A stretch of 64,000 nucleotides of DNA from Larus michahellis. Taxonomy: Eukaryota > Chordata > Aves > Charadriiformes > Laridae. Position numbers and translations under genes: made by a program. Under the pieces are notes generated by a model. It ran no database searches, was not told where the DNA came from, and saw only the letters and a list, made by a program, of their open reading frames with translations. This document shows, piece by piece, positions 40,901 through 50,961 of the stretch. Positions within the stretch are counted from its first letter, which is position 1, and each line of letters begins with the position of its first letter. The stretch covers positions 85,048,215-85,112,214 of the forward strand of contig NC_133896.1 in assembly GCF_964199755.1 (NCBI RefSeq), read 5' to 3'.

Positions 40901-43900
40901 CTCTATCTCAGCCATCTTTGGCATGCTTCAAGCTGCATGAGAGCCAAGGGTGACTTTATGTTGCCTTTCCAATTTGGCTGCAGTGTTAGAGCACACTATT
41001 CCTACCCGAATATTTAGCTTAGTGAATTATTTCAGTCCAAAAGTACAGCTGCGTTTAATTACTGCATGGCTGACATTTGTATCTGCAACAGGCCCACACA
41101 AGTGTGAATCCAGTGAATTCAATGACTACCAACGTAAGACAGAGATACTAGGTAACGGCACATGACGTTATCAAATGCTTTCAAGGACCATGTGCGGTCT
41201 AGGGTGCCCACGAGGACCTCATTAATAGTCTGACTAGACCACGGAAAGACTCAAACCAGAATGCATCAGGACTACAACCGACCCTCAGATCTCGTGTTTC
41301 CCCAGCTTGTACAGAAACGCCCCTGTCTGTCTGTCTGGGCACAATCCTCCGCATTTAAGACTCAGTTGCAAGTCCAACGTTCTGCACCATTATTATCGCA
41401 GCTCTTGTTATTATTGCTTAAATGCATTCTTTTCACTTGGAGACAAGAGTCTTTCCGGAAGGTGCCAAAGGCGGCTTGCTGTTCTATTCCAGCACAGGTC
41501 CTCCACCTCTTCCATGTGCTTTCCTATGAACTAGAGTACCTGTTTCTCAAGCGGACACTGCTACAAGTAGGGAGAGATTCCTGACAGTGCTGCACCTACA
41601 GCTGTATCAAAGGGCCCTCAGCACGGAATTGCTATGTATTCATGCTTACTGGGAAAGGCTCATGCCAGCTAGCTCCCACGATGGATGGCCTGATGATAGC
41701 AATGTTCAGGTTTCCTTTCTCTTGCTGAATCAGGTATTCTGACAAGGCTTTGGTGTAGGTGTAAGTGTTGGGCCAGTCCCCAAGCAGCTTGGGTGTGATG
41801 TCTTGAATGATAGATTCATCCAACCACCTACAGGAAATAAGAAGAACGTCATTATCCGCCACGCAGAGAGAGAAAAGACCAGTGAGACAGGAATCCTCAC
41901 CTGAAATAAAGGATAAGCAAGTGAGAGCCATTTAAGACCAAGCAAGGAACGACTGGTTTGGATTTGTAACAGCTCTGTGGGAGAAGCGTTGCTTTTGTCT
42001 TCAAAATGCAAAATAACCCTGGTGAGATTCATGCTACGATGTTCTGCTCAACTTCGGGTATCTATACAATCTCATGTGTGCTTTATGCTTCACTGAAACC
42101 TGTAATGTCAATATAGCCATAGTCTACAGATTCATGGAGCTTTCCAACTTAGCGCTCTCGCTAGTTAGCGCTCATCCTTAGCCAACATGATCCCTATATA
42201 CTCCCAAGTACGTTTCAGGAGATTCTCGTTAACCTTCAGTCACTGAGTCAAGTAGCGTTACAAAAGTCTCAAAAGCTAGAAAAATGTACTACAGGGATAT
42301 TAAGCCAGTAGCACTATTTATTTACAGTGTTACATGTTCCTTCCTACTGGTTTCCCGCAGCTTGTTCACATAGGAAGTTAGGAAACTGTCAGTGCTAGCT
42401 GCTTGAAAAAAAACCAAACAAATCAAAAAAACCCCCACTGAGTTGTGGGGTTTTTTTGGTTTTGTTTTTTTTTTTTTTTTTTTGTTGGTTTTTTTTTGTT
42501 TTTTTTTTAAAAGGTATTTGGGTATCTAATCCATCAGAAGTAGTTACATATATACCTTTAAAAGAGTGGCCCTTACCACCATGGTGCTGCAGCGGGGCCT
42601 GAGGCTCAAAGGCTCTTCCCTGGCACGCCATCAAGACTTCGCCGGTCCTGCCAGCACTGGGGTCTAAAGGACAGGAACTGGCTGTACTTCCAGAGGCCTT
42701 GCACACCGCTGCCAATCCCTGACAGGCTTTCAGCAGTCTGGTGTTACACCGCAGAACCAAAGATTAACTCCTATAATCCAATTTGTAATTAAGTCAATGG
42801 ACTTACAGTTCAGACTGAACGGGCGCGTTCTTCCCCGGGGGCATTGCAAGGATCCTCACTTCACCCCTCTTCAGCTTGAATTTCAGAAACAGGTGGAGGT
42901 CAAAGGGAGAGGAATAAGGTGGAGACCGTCACACCTGCAGAATTCCTTGATCGTATGAACTTAAACATGCAAACACCTGATGGCTGAGGCGGCACACTGC
43001 TTTTTAGAACATTCTCATGAGACACAGATGGAAATATTATGCAAAAAATGTTGTATGAGAAAACGCTGATTCACTGAAACTGCAAAAGAGTTTGCAGGGG
43101 AGGGTTGAATCCAGTGAATCTCTCAGTTTTGGAACAAGTTAAAAAGAAGCTGAGAGCTTTTAGTATATAGAAATTATTTTTTTTAAATAAAAAAAGCCTA
43201 CGGAGGCACAAATGCTTTCCATTGTAACCCTAGTCCCATGTTTCAGAAACAAGGCAGAAAAATTGTTTAAGCATAAAATATGAAGCTGAACTACACAGAA
43301 GCTATATGCAGCACACAATATTGACTTAATTTACAAAGCCTGTTTAGGCAGCCACTGAACCCAGCCTCCTCAGGGTCTCAGATGAATTGCCATTGTTTGA
43401 ATCTGTTCAGTAATTAATTACCAGCCTACCGAAAGGAGATGTCTATTTCTGTGGAGCCTGGAGGAAGGCTAAGTTCATTCAGGAGCTCAGAATAAAGAGA
43501 CTTGCATACAAGTCTCTTCTCCCTCCTACTCTCTTTATTTATTTTTAAATAATAGGGGCTTATAGGTTAGTGTTTCTCACAAAACAAAGACAGGTGCAGA
43601 AGCACAAGGAGATGAAACTTCCCCTTGCCCTCATCCTTCCAGACAGGCCTCTGCCTTATTTTAAGTGGTCATCAAGAGGACCACGCTCCTGCCTGTCTCA
43701 AAGGTACTGTCCCACCAGGCGATTTGATCTGCCAGCATTACCATCACAGGAGCACTGAGCTGACAGTTCAGCAGGGCGAACGGTTCCTACTCCTCCGTGA
43801 CCTACTTTGAAGATTTCAAAATGCTAAATTACAAAGCCACTGCTTTCGCTCGCTGCTGCAATTGCCCCATAGAAACAAGAGATGCAAATGAAACAGTTAG

Positions 43901-46900
43901 TAACTTCCTCTTTCACCACATATATGCACCACATTACTCCGCCATAGGAAACCATAACTTTCTGCGTTAATAACCTTGCATTAAGAAGACACTCTCTTTC
44001 TTCCAAGCGATGATGAATCTACACTTTCTGCAATAATGAAAACAGTTCTGCTTCAGCCCACACTTCACCGCACACTGTGTTCCTTACCTCAGCACACCCT
44101 TCAAAGCTGATTTCCCTCAGCTTTAGATTAAGGCAAACCTGGCTTGATGTGGCAGATTATACGTTTCCTCTATTGGCCTGGCAGCACTTCGAAGCGTGAC
44201 TTTTGGTTTACACAGATTAGGCCTAAGGCTTTACTTGCAGGTTAAATACCAAAATACCAAAAAGCAGAGATATAATAGGTGGATAAGAACAGAAAAAGAA
44301 ACAGCTAGGAGTCTTACTTGCTATTTCAACTGAATAAGCATATATCGATTGCATGGCAAAAAGCATCATCACATGGATCCGTTATTGCATCCAGTTGTGC
44401 CTCTTAATGCAATTGCAAGAGAGTACTTTAAGGCAAGTGTTGTTTATATTTCCTTGTTACCTTTTTGAATGTGATATTCTGATATCTGTTAATCGCCTTT
44501 CTCTGAAACTTTCTATACTCAGATATTTTTTCTTCTACCTACATGGTGAATAATAAAAGATGCATCTCTCCCATCTCCTTCCAACCCTGCTTTTGTCTTC
44601 TCTCTCTCGCCAAGTAACCCCCTTCACAGTCTCAGTTTTCTCTAACCTATTCTGCCTATATCATGTCATCCCAACATCACAGGGACTTTCCCCATCCTGC
44701 TTCTCCACACACTCTGCAGCCTCAGGCATCTCTGTCATATATTGCCTTTGATTTGCAGAACGCCTTCCAAACCAATGACCCTGAAGACAGTGATTTTCAA
44801 CAAGGCCCACCTGATTTCAATGCCTTTGAAGGCAGTGGTTGTCTTTGCTGTGAGCAATTATAATGCTACCTGCAAACGCTGTAAAGGAACAGACGCCATC
44901 CTAGCTGAGAGCATGCTGTGACTTCTGTCTCACTAAAAGTACCAGAAGGCTGTGAACCTCTGGAGTGTGGGGCATGGGAAAAACTGTAAAACAAATTCAA
45001 AAATCTAGTAAAAAAGAAACCCCATCTCTAATTATGCAACTAAAAAACCCCCACCAAACGTACAACTAAGATAAACATATCAAAGAACACATCTGAAAGC
45101 CCATCCTCTGTCACTCAACCTTTCTTTCAAACATCATCCTCTCTGCTGCACATGCAAACTATGATAAATAAATTTTTAGTGTCTTATACGAAGTGGCTGA
45201 AGCAGCCACCTCTGGGGTAGCCAGGCAATTCTGCATGTTTCTGATTAGCATTGAGTCCATTGCTGGAGTCTTTTTTATCTGAGCCATCAGCAATAATTGT
45301 TTCCAAAGTTGCAAGTGATGGCAAGCTTTCTGGGGCAGCGAAATGTAACAGTGATGAACCCCAAAGGACATTGTAAAACTGAGCTAGGGGGCAAAAAGGT
45401 GTCACACTAGCTTCACTGCAGGTAAAGGTAAGGTAATGCATTTAGGGAAATGCTGCCTAAACTGGTCTTAGAGACTGCTGAACTCAGAACTGGCAGTTGC
45501 AGCTCAGCAAGAGCTCTTGGAAGCACAGCTGACAGCTCTGTGAAATCTACAAGTCAATGAGTAGCAGCAGACAAAAAAAGTCAACGAAATGTTGGACATC
45601 ATCAGGTACTGAGAACAAGACCAATGGCGTCATTTTGAAGCTATTTAAATAAAACTTTGAGTGACCCCACCTTGAGTACTGCATGCAGTTCTGTCTGGCC
45701 CCTGCACCTCAGGGAGCAAGTGGAGTTAAAAAAAGGCAGAGAGGAACGGCAACTGAAATCATCAAGGAGACAGATCTGTTGGCATTGTCGTGGTTTAACC
45801 CTGGCCAGCCAATAAGCACCACACAGCTAAAGACAGTTTAATAGGTAAAGCAAAAGGTGTGCAGAAGCAAAGCAAAACAAGGAATTAACTCACTGCTTCC
45901 CATGGGCAGGCAGGTGTTAAGCCATCTCCAGGAAAGCAGGGCTCCGTCACACACAACGGTTACTTGGGAAGACAAACGCCTAACTCTAAACATCTCTCCT
46001 TCCTTCTTCTTCCCCCAGCTTTGTATGTTGAGAATGATGTGATATGGCATGGAGTAGTCCTTTGGTCAGCTGCGGTCAGCTGTCCCAGCTGTGTCCCCTC
46101 CCAACTTCTCGTGCACCCCCAGCCTACTTGCTGGTGGGGTGGGGTGGGGTGAGGAGCAGAAGAGGCCTTGACGCTGTGTAAGCACTGCTCATCAATAACT
46201 AAAACATCCCTGTGTTATCAACATTGTTTTCAGCACAAATCCAAAACATAGCCACATACTAGCTTAAAAAATTAACTCTATCCCAGCCAAAACCAGCACA
46301 GGCTTATGAGAAGATAGTCAAAAGGTTGAGACTGCAGAAGAGAAGGTCCAGGGTGAATGTGATACAGACTTACAGAACTGCAGAGGCAGGGAAAAGGGCA
46401 AATGCTGCAGCTACTGCAATGCTACAACTATGGGACGCGCAATGAAACTACTAGTGTAACAGCTTGAAACAGGTAAGAGAAAACTCGTCTTTACGCAGCA
46501 GCTCATTAGTAAACTTCTGGAACCTGCTTCCACGGGGGGTTGCAGAGGCAGAGAACCGGAAAGTTCAAAAAGGGATTAAAACAAATTAGAGCATTCAAAA
46601 ACAGATCAGAAAAGAACAGGACGTAACACCTACAACACTTCTGGTTTCTGGGGCGCTACAAGGGGAGCGGATTGCAAAAAAGTATCCACAGGTTGAGGGT
46701 GAGATATTGGGCCAGGCACTCTACTGCTGTAATGCAATGCTCCACTTGCTGAATAAGTGATAAATGATAGGTGACTACTAGCTGGAAGTAAACATATCCA
46801 AGAATATGGGCTAATGGAGAAATTCAAATAGAAAACACCGATTTGTACCAATTTTCTGGAATAGCGCTTAGACAATGAAATTATTTCTTTAGACAAACAA

Positions 46901-49900
46901 TTTTTGGAAATAAAGACCCAGTGGTTCTCCTAGCGGACATTAATTAATCTCATCTCCTATTACCCTAAATCAAAGAGAAGAAAGATTTTTATACCAGCTC
47001 TTTGGGTTACTAGTTCACAGGTCAGTTGCTTATACCACAAAAGTGGAATACCACTAGAAAATAAATGAAAACAAAGTTACAGCTGTGGGAAAATTCTTCT
47101 AAGGGGAAGATGTCCTGGGGCCTTTATCAGCAGACTTTGTAATTTTTTTTTAATTACTCTTCATTTCAGTAAATTCAGTTAAACAAGCTTTTTTGTTGTT
47201 CCCTCAAAGTCCTGGATTCTCACACCGAAGTCTCTAAAACAGCCTATTTCTGACTCATCCCCATATAACTCTGGTTTAATACCACGGCATTGTTGAAATA
47301 AGTGGAAATAACGTTGGGAAGCTGAAGAGATAATGAAATTAATGTAAGGTATATGAAAAATTTCAGTTCTTACTAAGGTAGCAACAGAGCTGAGTCTACC
47401 AGAAAGCAGCAACACAACGCCATTCCTGGCAGCAAATACTCTCGCACATAACTTACCCAATGCTGGACTCCCATGAAATCAAACGGTCCTTATAAATAAG
47501 CAGTGTGTGAAAAAATTTAGAGGTAGCCGAAATCACAGGGTTATTAACTGTGGTTTATGCTGTTTTCTAACAATTTTGTATTTGGAAAAATATTCTTAAG
47601 GTCAACCAAATATTTATAAAGCATGACTTCAGCAGCTCTCCAAATACAAAAAGGGTCCAAAACAGAGTCTCTATTTCTTCTATTTTCAAAAAAAATCTCA
47701 GTAAAGCTAGTTTCAAGATAAAACCCAGAAGGGGCGGAGTTACTGGATGACATTCTGTGAACAGTACCCCTCAAAACCACCTAGAACGAAAGCTCTCTCT
47801 TCCCTTGGTCTGTCTCATGGCATGGGTGTGTGCAGACAAGGCAATAGAGTAATAGCAGCGACTACGAACAAAAATCCCAGTGGAGAGATTACGTGAACAA
47901 TTCAGAGGTCTTCTGCAGAATGAAGCAAAACCCATGTCAGAAGAGGCGATGCAGCTCCTACTTACTCTACTAAATCGAAGAGCTTCTTGGGTTCAGCTGG
48001 GGGTGGGTAGATGACTTCATCTATGCATTTCCGGACACAGTTTGCATAAGCGGTGGAGATGTGGATGAAGGCCTCAAGGTTCTGCATCTGCCGGGCCAGT
48101 TCTAGAAGCCGCTGTGTGCCCATTGCATTCAGTTGCAGGGCGTGCCTAAAGAGGGCAAGCAAAAAAATGCATTTCACCGGAAAGAATATATGAAAGCTGA
48201 GCATTATCCAAACCCCAAATAATGAAAAGGGAAGTAAGGGAAGAGAAGGGGTCATATGAGAGCGGAAAGCTTCAATGAAATGAAAGGGCTAAACCAGCTT
48301 TCAGAGCAATGCTGTTGGATCCACTGTTCTGGCCACAGAATGTGACTCAGTAAAATATTTTCACTCAAATCAAAGGATCAGAGTTAACATTTCACTAAAA
48401 TCTCTAGATCTGACATACTTGCCACCCCCTCCCTGGTACAAATATTTCCAATATGCACGACCACTGAGGCGTTATGGTTCCTACTGTCCCCATTCAACCT
48501 GGTCCTTAAAGGACCAGTGCTAAATCAGATAAGCACATGGGTCTCAGTAACCAGCAAAGGGTCCTTGGGCCCAGAAAAACAGATTCATACTGAAAGAAGA
48601 CACAATTAGAGATAACAGCTTAAATTCCAAAGGAATGGAGAAGAGGACTGATAAACATAAGAGACAAAGAGTCCTGGTTAGCAAGGCTGACCTTGAAGCA
48701 CCCAGCATAGCTAGAAGTTGTCCTAGAGACTATCTGCAATGGATCTCAGTGAACAGACGTTCAACGTTTTCGCATGCTTTATACTGGAAGAAAGACACTT
48801 TCTTGTACAGAAGGGAAAAGGCTAAGGAATATGCAATCTGTTCAGCCCGGGAGTAGAAGCTTTCAACAACACGTACATTGAAGAGAAATTGTAAATAGTC
48901 CAGATGAATGAAAACAGAAGCTAAGAGTATGATTAATGTTTGGATCACAATATTTAAAGCCAGAGATACTAATATTTTTTTTAGCATGCTGCTATTAAAG
49001 AATAGCATTTGCTATAGATTTCTGTTTCCTCCTGCCCTTCTAGCAGGATGAATACTTCTACGTTAGTTTCCCTTCTTAGGAAAGTTGTTCGTCTGTGTAC
49101 ATTTCTATTCGATTGTATCCCTTCTGAGATGGGGCGAACAGAATTGCGCTCAGAATATGGGCCCAGCATAGATTTCTGCTGAGACGTGCAGAGTTCCTTT
49201 AGCCTTCTCAGGGAATATCATCTAACCTGGGTGATTTATTACTCTTTATTTTTTCTATTTATATTTAAACTGCATCTATTAATATTTCAATATAACACAG
49301 TTTCCATCTGGAGAATTCCCTAAATGTACTGCATGTTAATGCCAGCAATTCATTTTGTTTCTCTGTTGCTGCTTTCTTGACTGCTTTTCTAGGACTGCTT
49401 TTGCACCTCCCTTATCTAGTGGCTCTACACATTCCGTGGTAGGCTTTGGGCTTCTGCCGTGTTTTAACAACATTTTTATTTTTTGTGTTGTCAGCAAATC
49501 GCTGCTCAAAATTTTTATTTGAGCTGCAGTATTATATGCTTTCACAGTTAACTTGCTAGAACTTTTACCCATGCAATGTATTTTCTCATTCAGACAGGAA
49601 TAATTTGATTTTAACAACTTTTTGTACTTTGCCATTTAATCGTACTGGATTTTCCTTGTTCTGTTGGAGAGATTTTGACAGATCACATGCAATCAGCCTT
49701 TAAATAGTTTCTACGCTGCCTGCAAGCAGATGACCCTTTTAACTTTTTCTTTTAACTTCTTTCTAGCTATCCTCCTTATTAAAAACATAGTTTCCCTTTG
49801 ATGTTACATGCCACTGTGATGTATTTTTATAGTGTGTTTGTTCGTGTATTGATTCAAAAACATTTATGGCTATTAATGCAGCGCAGTGCTTTGCTACTTA

Positions 49901-50961
49901 TATCTTGAGCCAGGTTCTACGTGTGGCTCAAGGCTCAATCAAGAGCTGCTTCCTTTCTCGCGGGTTCTCTAATCAGGTGTTGCAAAAAGCAATTATTAAT
50001 GGGGGACACAGTGGACATCTATTTAGCCTACGTACGGGCAAATGAAGACCAACATTAATAATTGTGTTTTCTGCTCTCACAGCTGTAGCGTTTTTCAAAA
50101 AACTGAAGATCTGGCAATCCAGGTCCTCCACCTCAGTTTCTGGACCTTTACAATTTGCATAGAAGCACTTACACATCCAGTCTTCGTTTAGTGGCTTATT
50201 TCTGCTGTTCTCTCTTAATGGAAAGCCCGCCTGGAAAGGCACTCCCCAAGGAGTGCCTTCAGAAATTGAGCATTTATTTTAAACAGTTAATTACACTGAG
50301 TGTTGGGTATTTTAAAGCTTGTGATAGGCTATTTTCTTAAACAACAACATCTCATTTCCTTCTTCAGTTACTCAGTGACAAAGAAAAGCCATTAACACTA
50401 GCTTTAGAGACAGACACAACATAGTTTCACTTCAAGCTGTCTCCAGCTAGATCTGCCAAAACCTCTCCCTCTTGACCTAAAACACATTTTTCCCTATCCC
50501 AATTTTAGGTCATACTTAACTCCCTTGCTATATTACAACCCAAGCTCGCAGTACTTCCTTCTGTTCCCATGGAAATCTGCCAAGATGATACTTCACTTTT
50601 GATGTGCACGTGCACATGACATTTTGAGAGCACTTACATTGCACATTCAGCGCAGAACCACACGTAGCATGAAAACGTAAATGGAGAATTATCACTGCAG
50701 CTATACAAGAGATGCACTGACTGGTGCGTTACAGGCTGCTGTGCGTTCTGGATCATGCTTAGCAAATACAGAAAGCAGGACATACTTCAGGGGTTCATCA
50801 AAGCGAACTGTTGCTGCACAGTGGAAGACAACATTGACCCGGGTCAGAAGCTCCTCCTCATCTTCAGCACTGATGGCCAGCTTAGGTTGAGTGAGCTCAG
50901 CATTAATAGGCTTAATCTTCTCGTGGAAATTAGGGCAATCTTCTCGGACCCTGTCAAAGAC
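16783..50961 (-). CDS. FAR2: Fatty acyl-CoA reductase, FAR2-like (coding exons 2-11; first coding exon outside window)
   Basis: Split gene read on the minus strand as ten exons: 50961-50786, 48145-47966, 41827-41650, 40268-40224, 34550-34432, 31719-31652, 25429-25258, 21022-20893, 18634-18507 and 16945-16783. All junctions are GT-AG and the phases join without a break, giving 452 residues and a stop. Family knowledge: FAR enzymes reduce fatty acyl-CoA to fatty alcohol with NADPH at the peroxisomal membrane, for wax esters and ether lipids. Seen here: [15 protein letters not shown], the SDR-type YxxxK (YTYTK), RPSIVGASW, the C-terminal sterile domain and a hydrophobic tail. With a 63-residue first exon the total would be 515, the family's usual length. 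It resembles both paralogues. [16 protein letters not shown] and [13 protein letters not shown] point to FAR2, while the last exon is closer to FAR1. No disabling change was seen. FAR2 orthology is an inference, because no neighbouring gene is visible to test synteny. Confidence 0.9.
16946..18506. other. FAR2 intron 10
   Basis: Bounded by gtaagt and ttag on the minus strand. It holds T-rich runs at about 17645-17692. No gene or repeat family recognised. Confidence 0.8.
18507..18634 (-). CDS. FAR2: FAR2 coding exon 10 (residues ~420-462)
   Basis: 128 nt, acceptor gtttttaaatcccag, donor gtaagt. It encodes [18 protein letters not shown], then [17 protein letters not shown] and [23 protein letters not shown] is the FAR2 form of this segment. 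It closes the sterile domain. Confidence 0.95.
18635..20892. other. FAR2 intron 9, containing a CR1
   Basis: Intron between exons ending at 20893 and starting at 18634. Its main content is the plus-strand CR1 at 19836-20242. The rest shows no recognisable feature except a T-rich tract near 19701-19720. Confidence 0.8.
19836..20242 (+). mobile_element. CR1 LINE 3' fragment
   Basis: The frame at 19862-20161 encodes [75 protein letters not shown] 3' UTR follows (GGGTTGGACTAGATGATCT, CCCTTCCAACCC), then ATTCTGTGATTCTGTG. It is antisense to FAR2. Its sequence ([16 protein letters not shown]) differs from the copies at 1311 and 34683, so it belongs to another CR1 subfamily. Confidence 0.93.
20893..21022 (-). 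CDS. FAR2: FAR2 coding exon 9 (residues ~376-419)
   Basis: 130 nt, acceptor cctcttgtgtttcag, donor gtaagt. It encodes [39 protein letters not shown], in the sterile domain. SWDWS is closer to FAR2 (SWEWS) than to FAR1 (SWVWN). Confidence 0.94.
21023..25257. other. FAR2 intron 8
   Basis: No exon or known repeat family recognised. It contains a 23-bp tandem duplication (21523-21568). Short open frames on both strands lack any signature. Confidence 0.8.
21523..21568. repeat. 23-bp perfect tandem duplication
   Basis: The unit ACAGAGGTGACTGCATCTGC plus AGC occurs at 21523-21545 and again at 21546-21568 with no mismatch, which suggests a recent slippage event. Confidence 0.95.
25258..25429 (-). 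CDS. FAR2: FAR2 coding exon 8, start of sterile domain (residues ~319-376)
   Basis: 172 nt, acceptor cctgttcccttacag, donor gtaaga. It encodes [44 protein letters not shown]. This bridges the reductase domain and the C-terminal FAR sterile domain. SHKAPA and LEQAFR are strongly conserved. Confidence 0.94.
25548..25582 (+). mobile_element. Ancient CR1 3'-tail fragment
   Basis: GGGTTGGACAAAATCACCTC followed by ATGGTCCCTTCTGGC matches the spacing and order of the CR1 3' UTR block (GGTTGGACTAGATGA...GGTCCCTTCCAAC) with several changes. Too short to place in a subfamily. Confidence 0.4.
28046..28064. repeat. Short CAGA microsatellite
   Basis: About four and a half perfect CAGA units, followed by a related CAGG-rich tail. 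Confidence 0.9.
30118..30682 (-). mobile_element. CR1 LINE 3' fragment, same strand as FAR2
   Basis: The minus-strand frame at 30452-30201 encodes [60 protein letters not shown]. More upstream CR1 sequence reaches 30682. Its low-coordinate end carries the 3' UTR block (GTTGGAACTAGGTGATCTTT), but the terminal octamers are degraded. It resembles the copy at 51836-52543 (KDGEGLF, RHCNRL, VDAPSLE). This is the only recognisable FAR2-intron CR1 in sense orientation. Confidence 0.92.
31652..31719 (-). CDS. FAR2: FAR2 coding exon 7 (residues ~296-319)
   Basis: 68 nt. Acceptor has a strong pyrimidine tract (cttctttctcttttccag); donor gtaagg. It encodes [13 protein letters not shown] then NPFFWGEM. 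It enters after two bases of an Arg codon and leaves after one base of a Glu codon. VYNCTTGG and NPF are conserved FAR residues. Confidence 0.93.
31720..34431. other. FAR2 intron 6
   Basis: No exon or known repeat recognised. Open frames such as 33491-33778 have no family signature. Confidence 0.8.
34432..34550 (-). CDS. FAR2: FAR2 coding exon 6 (residues ~257-296)
   Basis: Acceptor ccttttgtcccacag, donor gtggga; 119 nt. It encodes [28 protein letters not shown] and GWYTAVHR. The last block matches FAR2 (FAR1 has AWYSGVNR). A CR1 copy starts about 130 bp before its acceptor on the gene strand. Confidence 0.94.
34551..40223. other. FAR2 intron 5, containing a CR1
   Basis: The CR1 at 34683-35453 lies just upstream of exon 6 on the gene strand. 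The remaining ~4.8 kb is AT-rich with no recognised feature. Confidence 0.8.
34683..35453 (+). mobile_element. CR1 LINE, 5'-truncated, close to FAR2 exon 6
   Basis: CR1 ORF2 C-terminal region: [92 protein letters not shown], then GTTGGACTCAATGATCC, TTCCAACC and ATGATTCTATGATTCTA. A doubled GGGGTTCT near 34780-34795 shifts the frame at its 5' part. It is closely similar to the copy at 1311-2091. It is antisense to FAR2 and starts about 130 bp from an exon boundary. Confidence 0.95.
40224..40268 (-). CDS. FAR2: FAR2 coding exon 5, 45-nt small exon (residues ~242-256)
   Basis: Only 15 codons, [15 protein letters not shown], both ends in phase 0. Acceptor attcttcttttttgcag, donor gtatgt. It aligns without gaps to the FAR segment after EPFP. 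Because both phases are 0, skipping it would keep the frame. Confidence 0.92.
40269..41649. other. FAR2 intron 4
   Basis: No feature recognised except a short CTGT run near 41324-41337. Confidence 0.8.
41650..41827 (-). CDS. FAR2: FAR2 coding exon 4 with catalytic YxxxK (residues ~182-241)
   Basis: Acceptor cttatttcctgtag, donor gtaagc; 178 nt. It encodes [20 protein letters not shown], then YTYTKAL, with Tyr about 204 and Lys about 208 as the catalytic YxxxK pair, then [14 protein letters not shown]. It ends on a full codon. DWPN and WLD match FAR2 rather than FAR1. Confidence 0.95.
42424..42511. repeat. Inverted repeat followed by a long T-rich tract
   Basis: CAAAAAAACCCC (42424-42435) is the perfect reverse complement of GGGGTTTTTTTG (42447-42458), with an 11-nt loop. 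It runs straight into about 50 nt of T interrupted by single or paired G. On the FAR2 strand this tract reads as A-rich. It may come from slippage or an old retroposon tail. Confidence 0.85.
45786..46300 (+). mobile_element. Solo LTR of an avian endogenous retrovirus (515 bp)
   Basis: Starts TGTCGTGGTTTAACCCTGGC and ends ATCCCAGCCAAAACCAGCACA, termini I recognise from a widespread avian LTR type. GGCAT (45781-45785) and GGCTT (46301-46305) flank it, a 5-bp target duplication with one mismatch. No internal retroviral sequence remains, as expected after recombination between two LTRs. It holds ACAGTTTAATAGG and a G-rich run (46133-46154). The exact family name cannot be given without a repeat library. 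Confidence 0.85.
46133..46154 (+). repeat. G-rich run with G-quadruplex potential inside the LTR
   Basis: GGTGGGGTGGGGTGGGGTGA followed by GG: three G4 tracts separated by single T, plus GG tracts. Sequence fact; folding is inferred. Confidence 0.7.
47966..48145 (-). CDS. FAR2: FAR2 coding exon 3 (residues ~122-182)
   Basis: Acceptor ttgccctctttag, donor gtaagt; 180 nt. It encodes [24 protein letters not shown] and [14 protein letters not shown]. The HISTAY segment holds the Ser/Thr that precedes the catalytic Tyr in the short-chain dehydrogenase fold. HIS and AEPKK resemble FAR2 (FAR1 has HVS and VDPKK). Confidence 0.94.
48146..50785. other. FAR2 intron 2
   Basis: No exon or known repeat recognised. 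Open frames are short and lack signatures. Confidence 0.8.
50786..50961 (-). CDS. FAR2: FAR2 coding exon 2 (residues ~64-122)
   Basis: Acceptor tgtgcttcaag precedes VFDRVRED; donor is gtatgt. 176 nt, entered in phase 0 and left after two bases of a Lys codon. It includes [13 protein letters not shown] and [13 protein letters not shown], the conserved middle of the NAD-binding (male sterility type) domain. FHCAATVRF is nearly invariant in vertebrate FAR proteins. The nucleotide-binding glycine motif lies upstream in an exon not seen here. Confidence 0.93.

Larger units (their letters stand above)
45420..46600 (+). mobile_element. Ancient, degraded CR1 split by a younger LTR
   Basis: Left part (to 45785) keeps CR1 words such as GGTAATGCATTTAGGGAAAT and CCACCTTGAGTACTGCATGC ([10 protein letters not shown] region). 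The right part (from 46301) has GGCTTATGAGAAGATAG, then TTTACGCAGCAGCTCATTAG and TGGAACCTGCTTCCACGGGG, as in the tail of CR1 ORF2. No open frame survives. Both parts have the same orientation and order, so one element was interrupted. Confidence 0.65.
41828..47965. other. FAR2 intron 3, containing a hairpin, an ancient CR1 and a nested LTR
   Basis: Contains the T-rich hairpin at 42424-42511 and the nested CR1/LTR at 45420-46600. No exon or other gene recognised. Confidence 0.8.
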
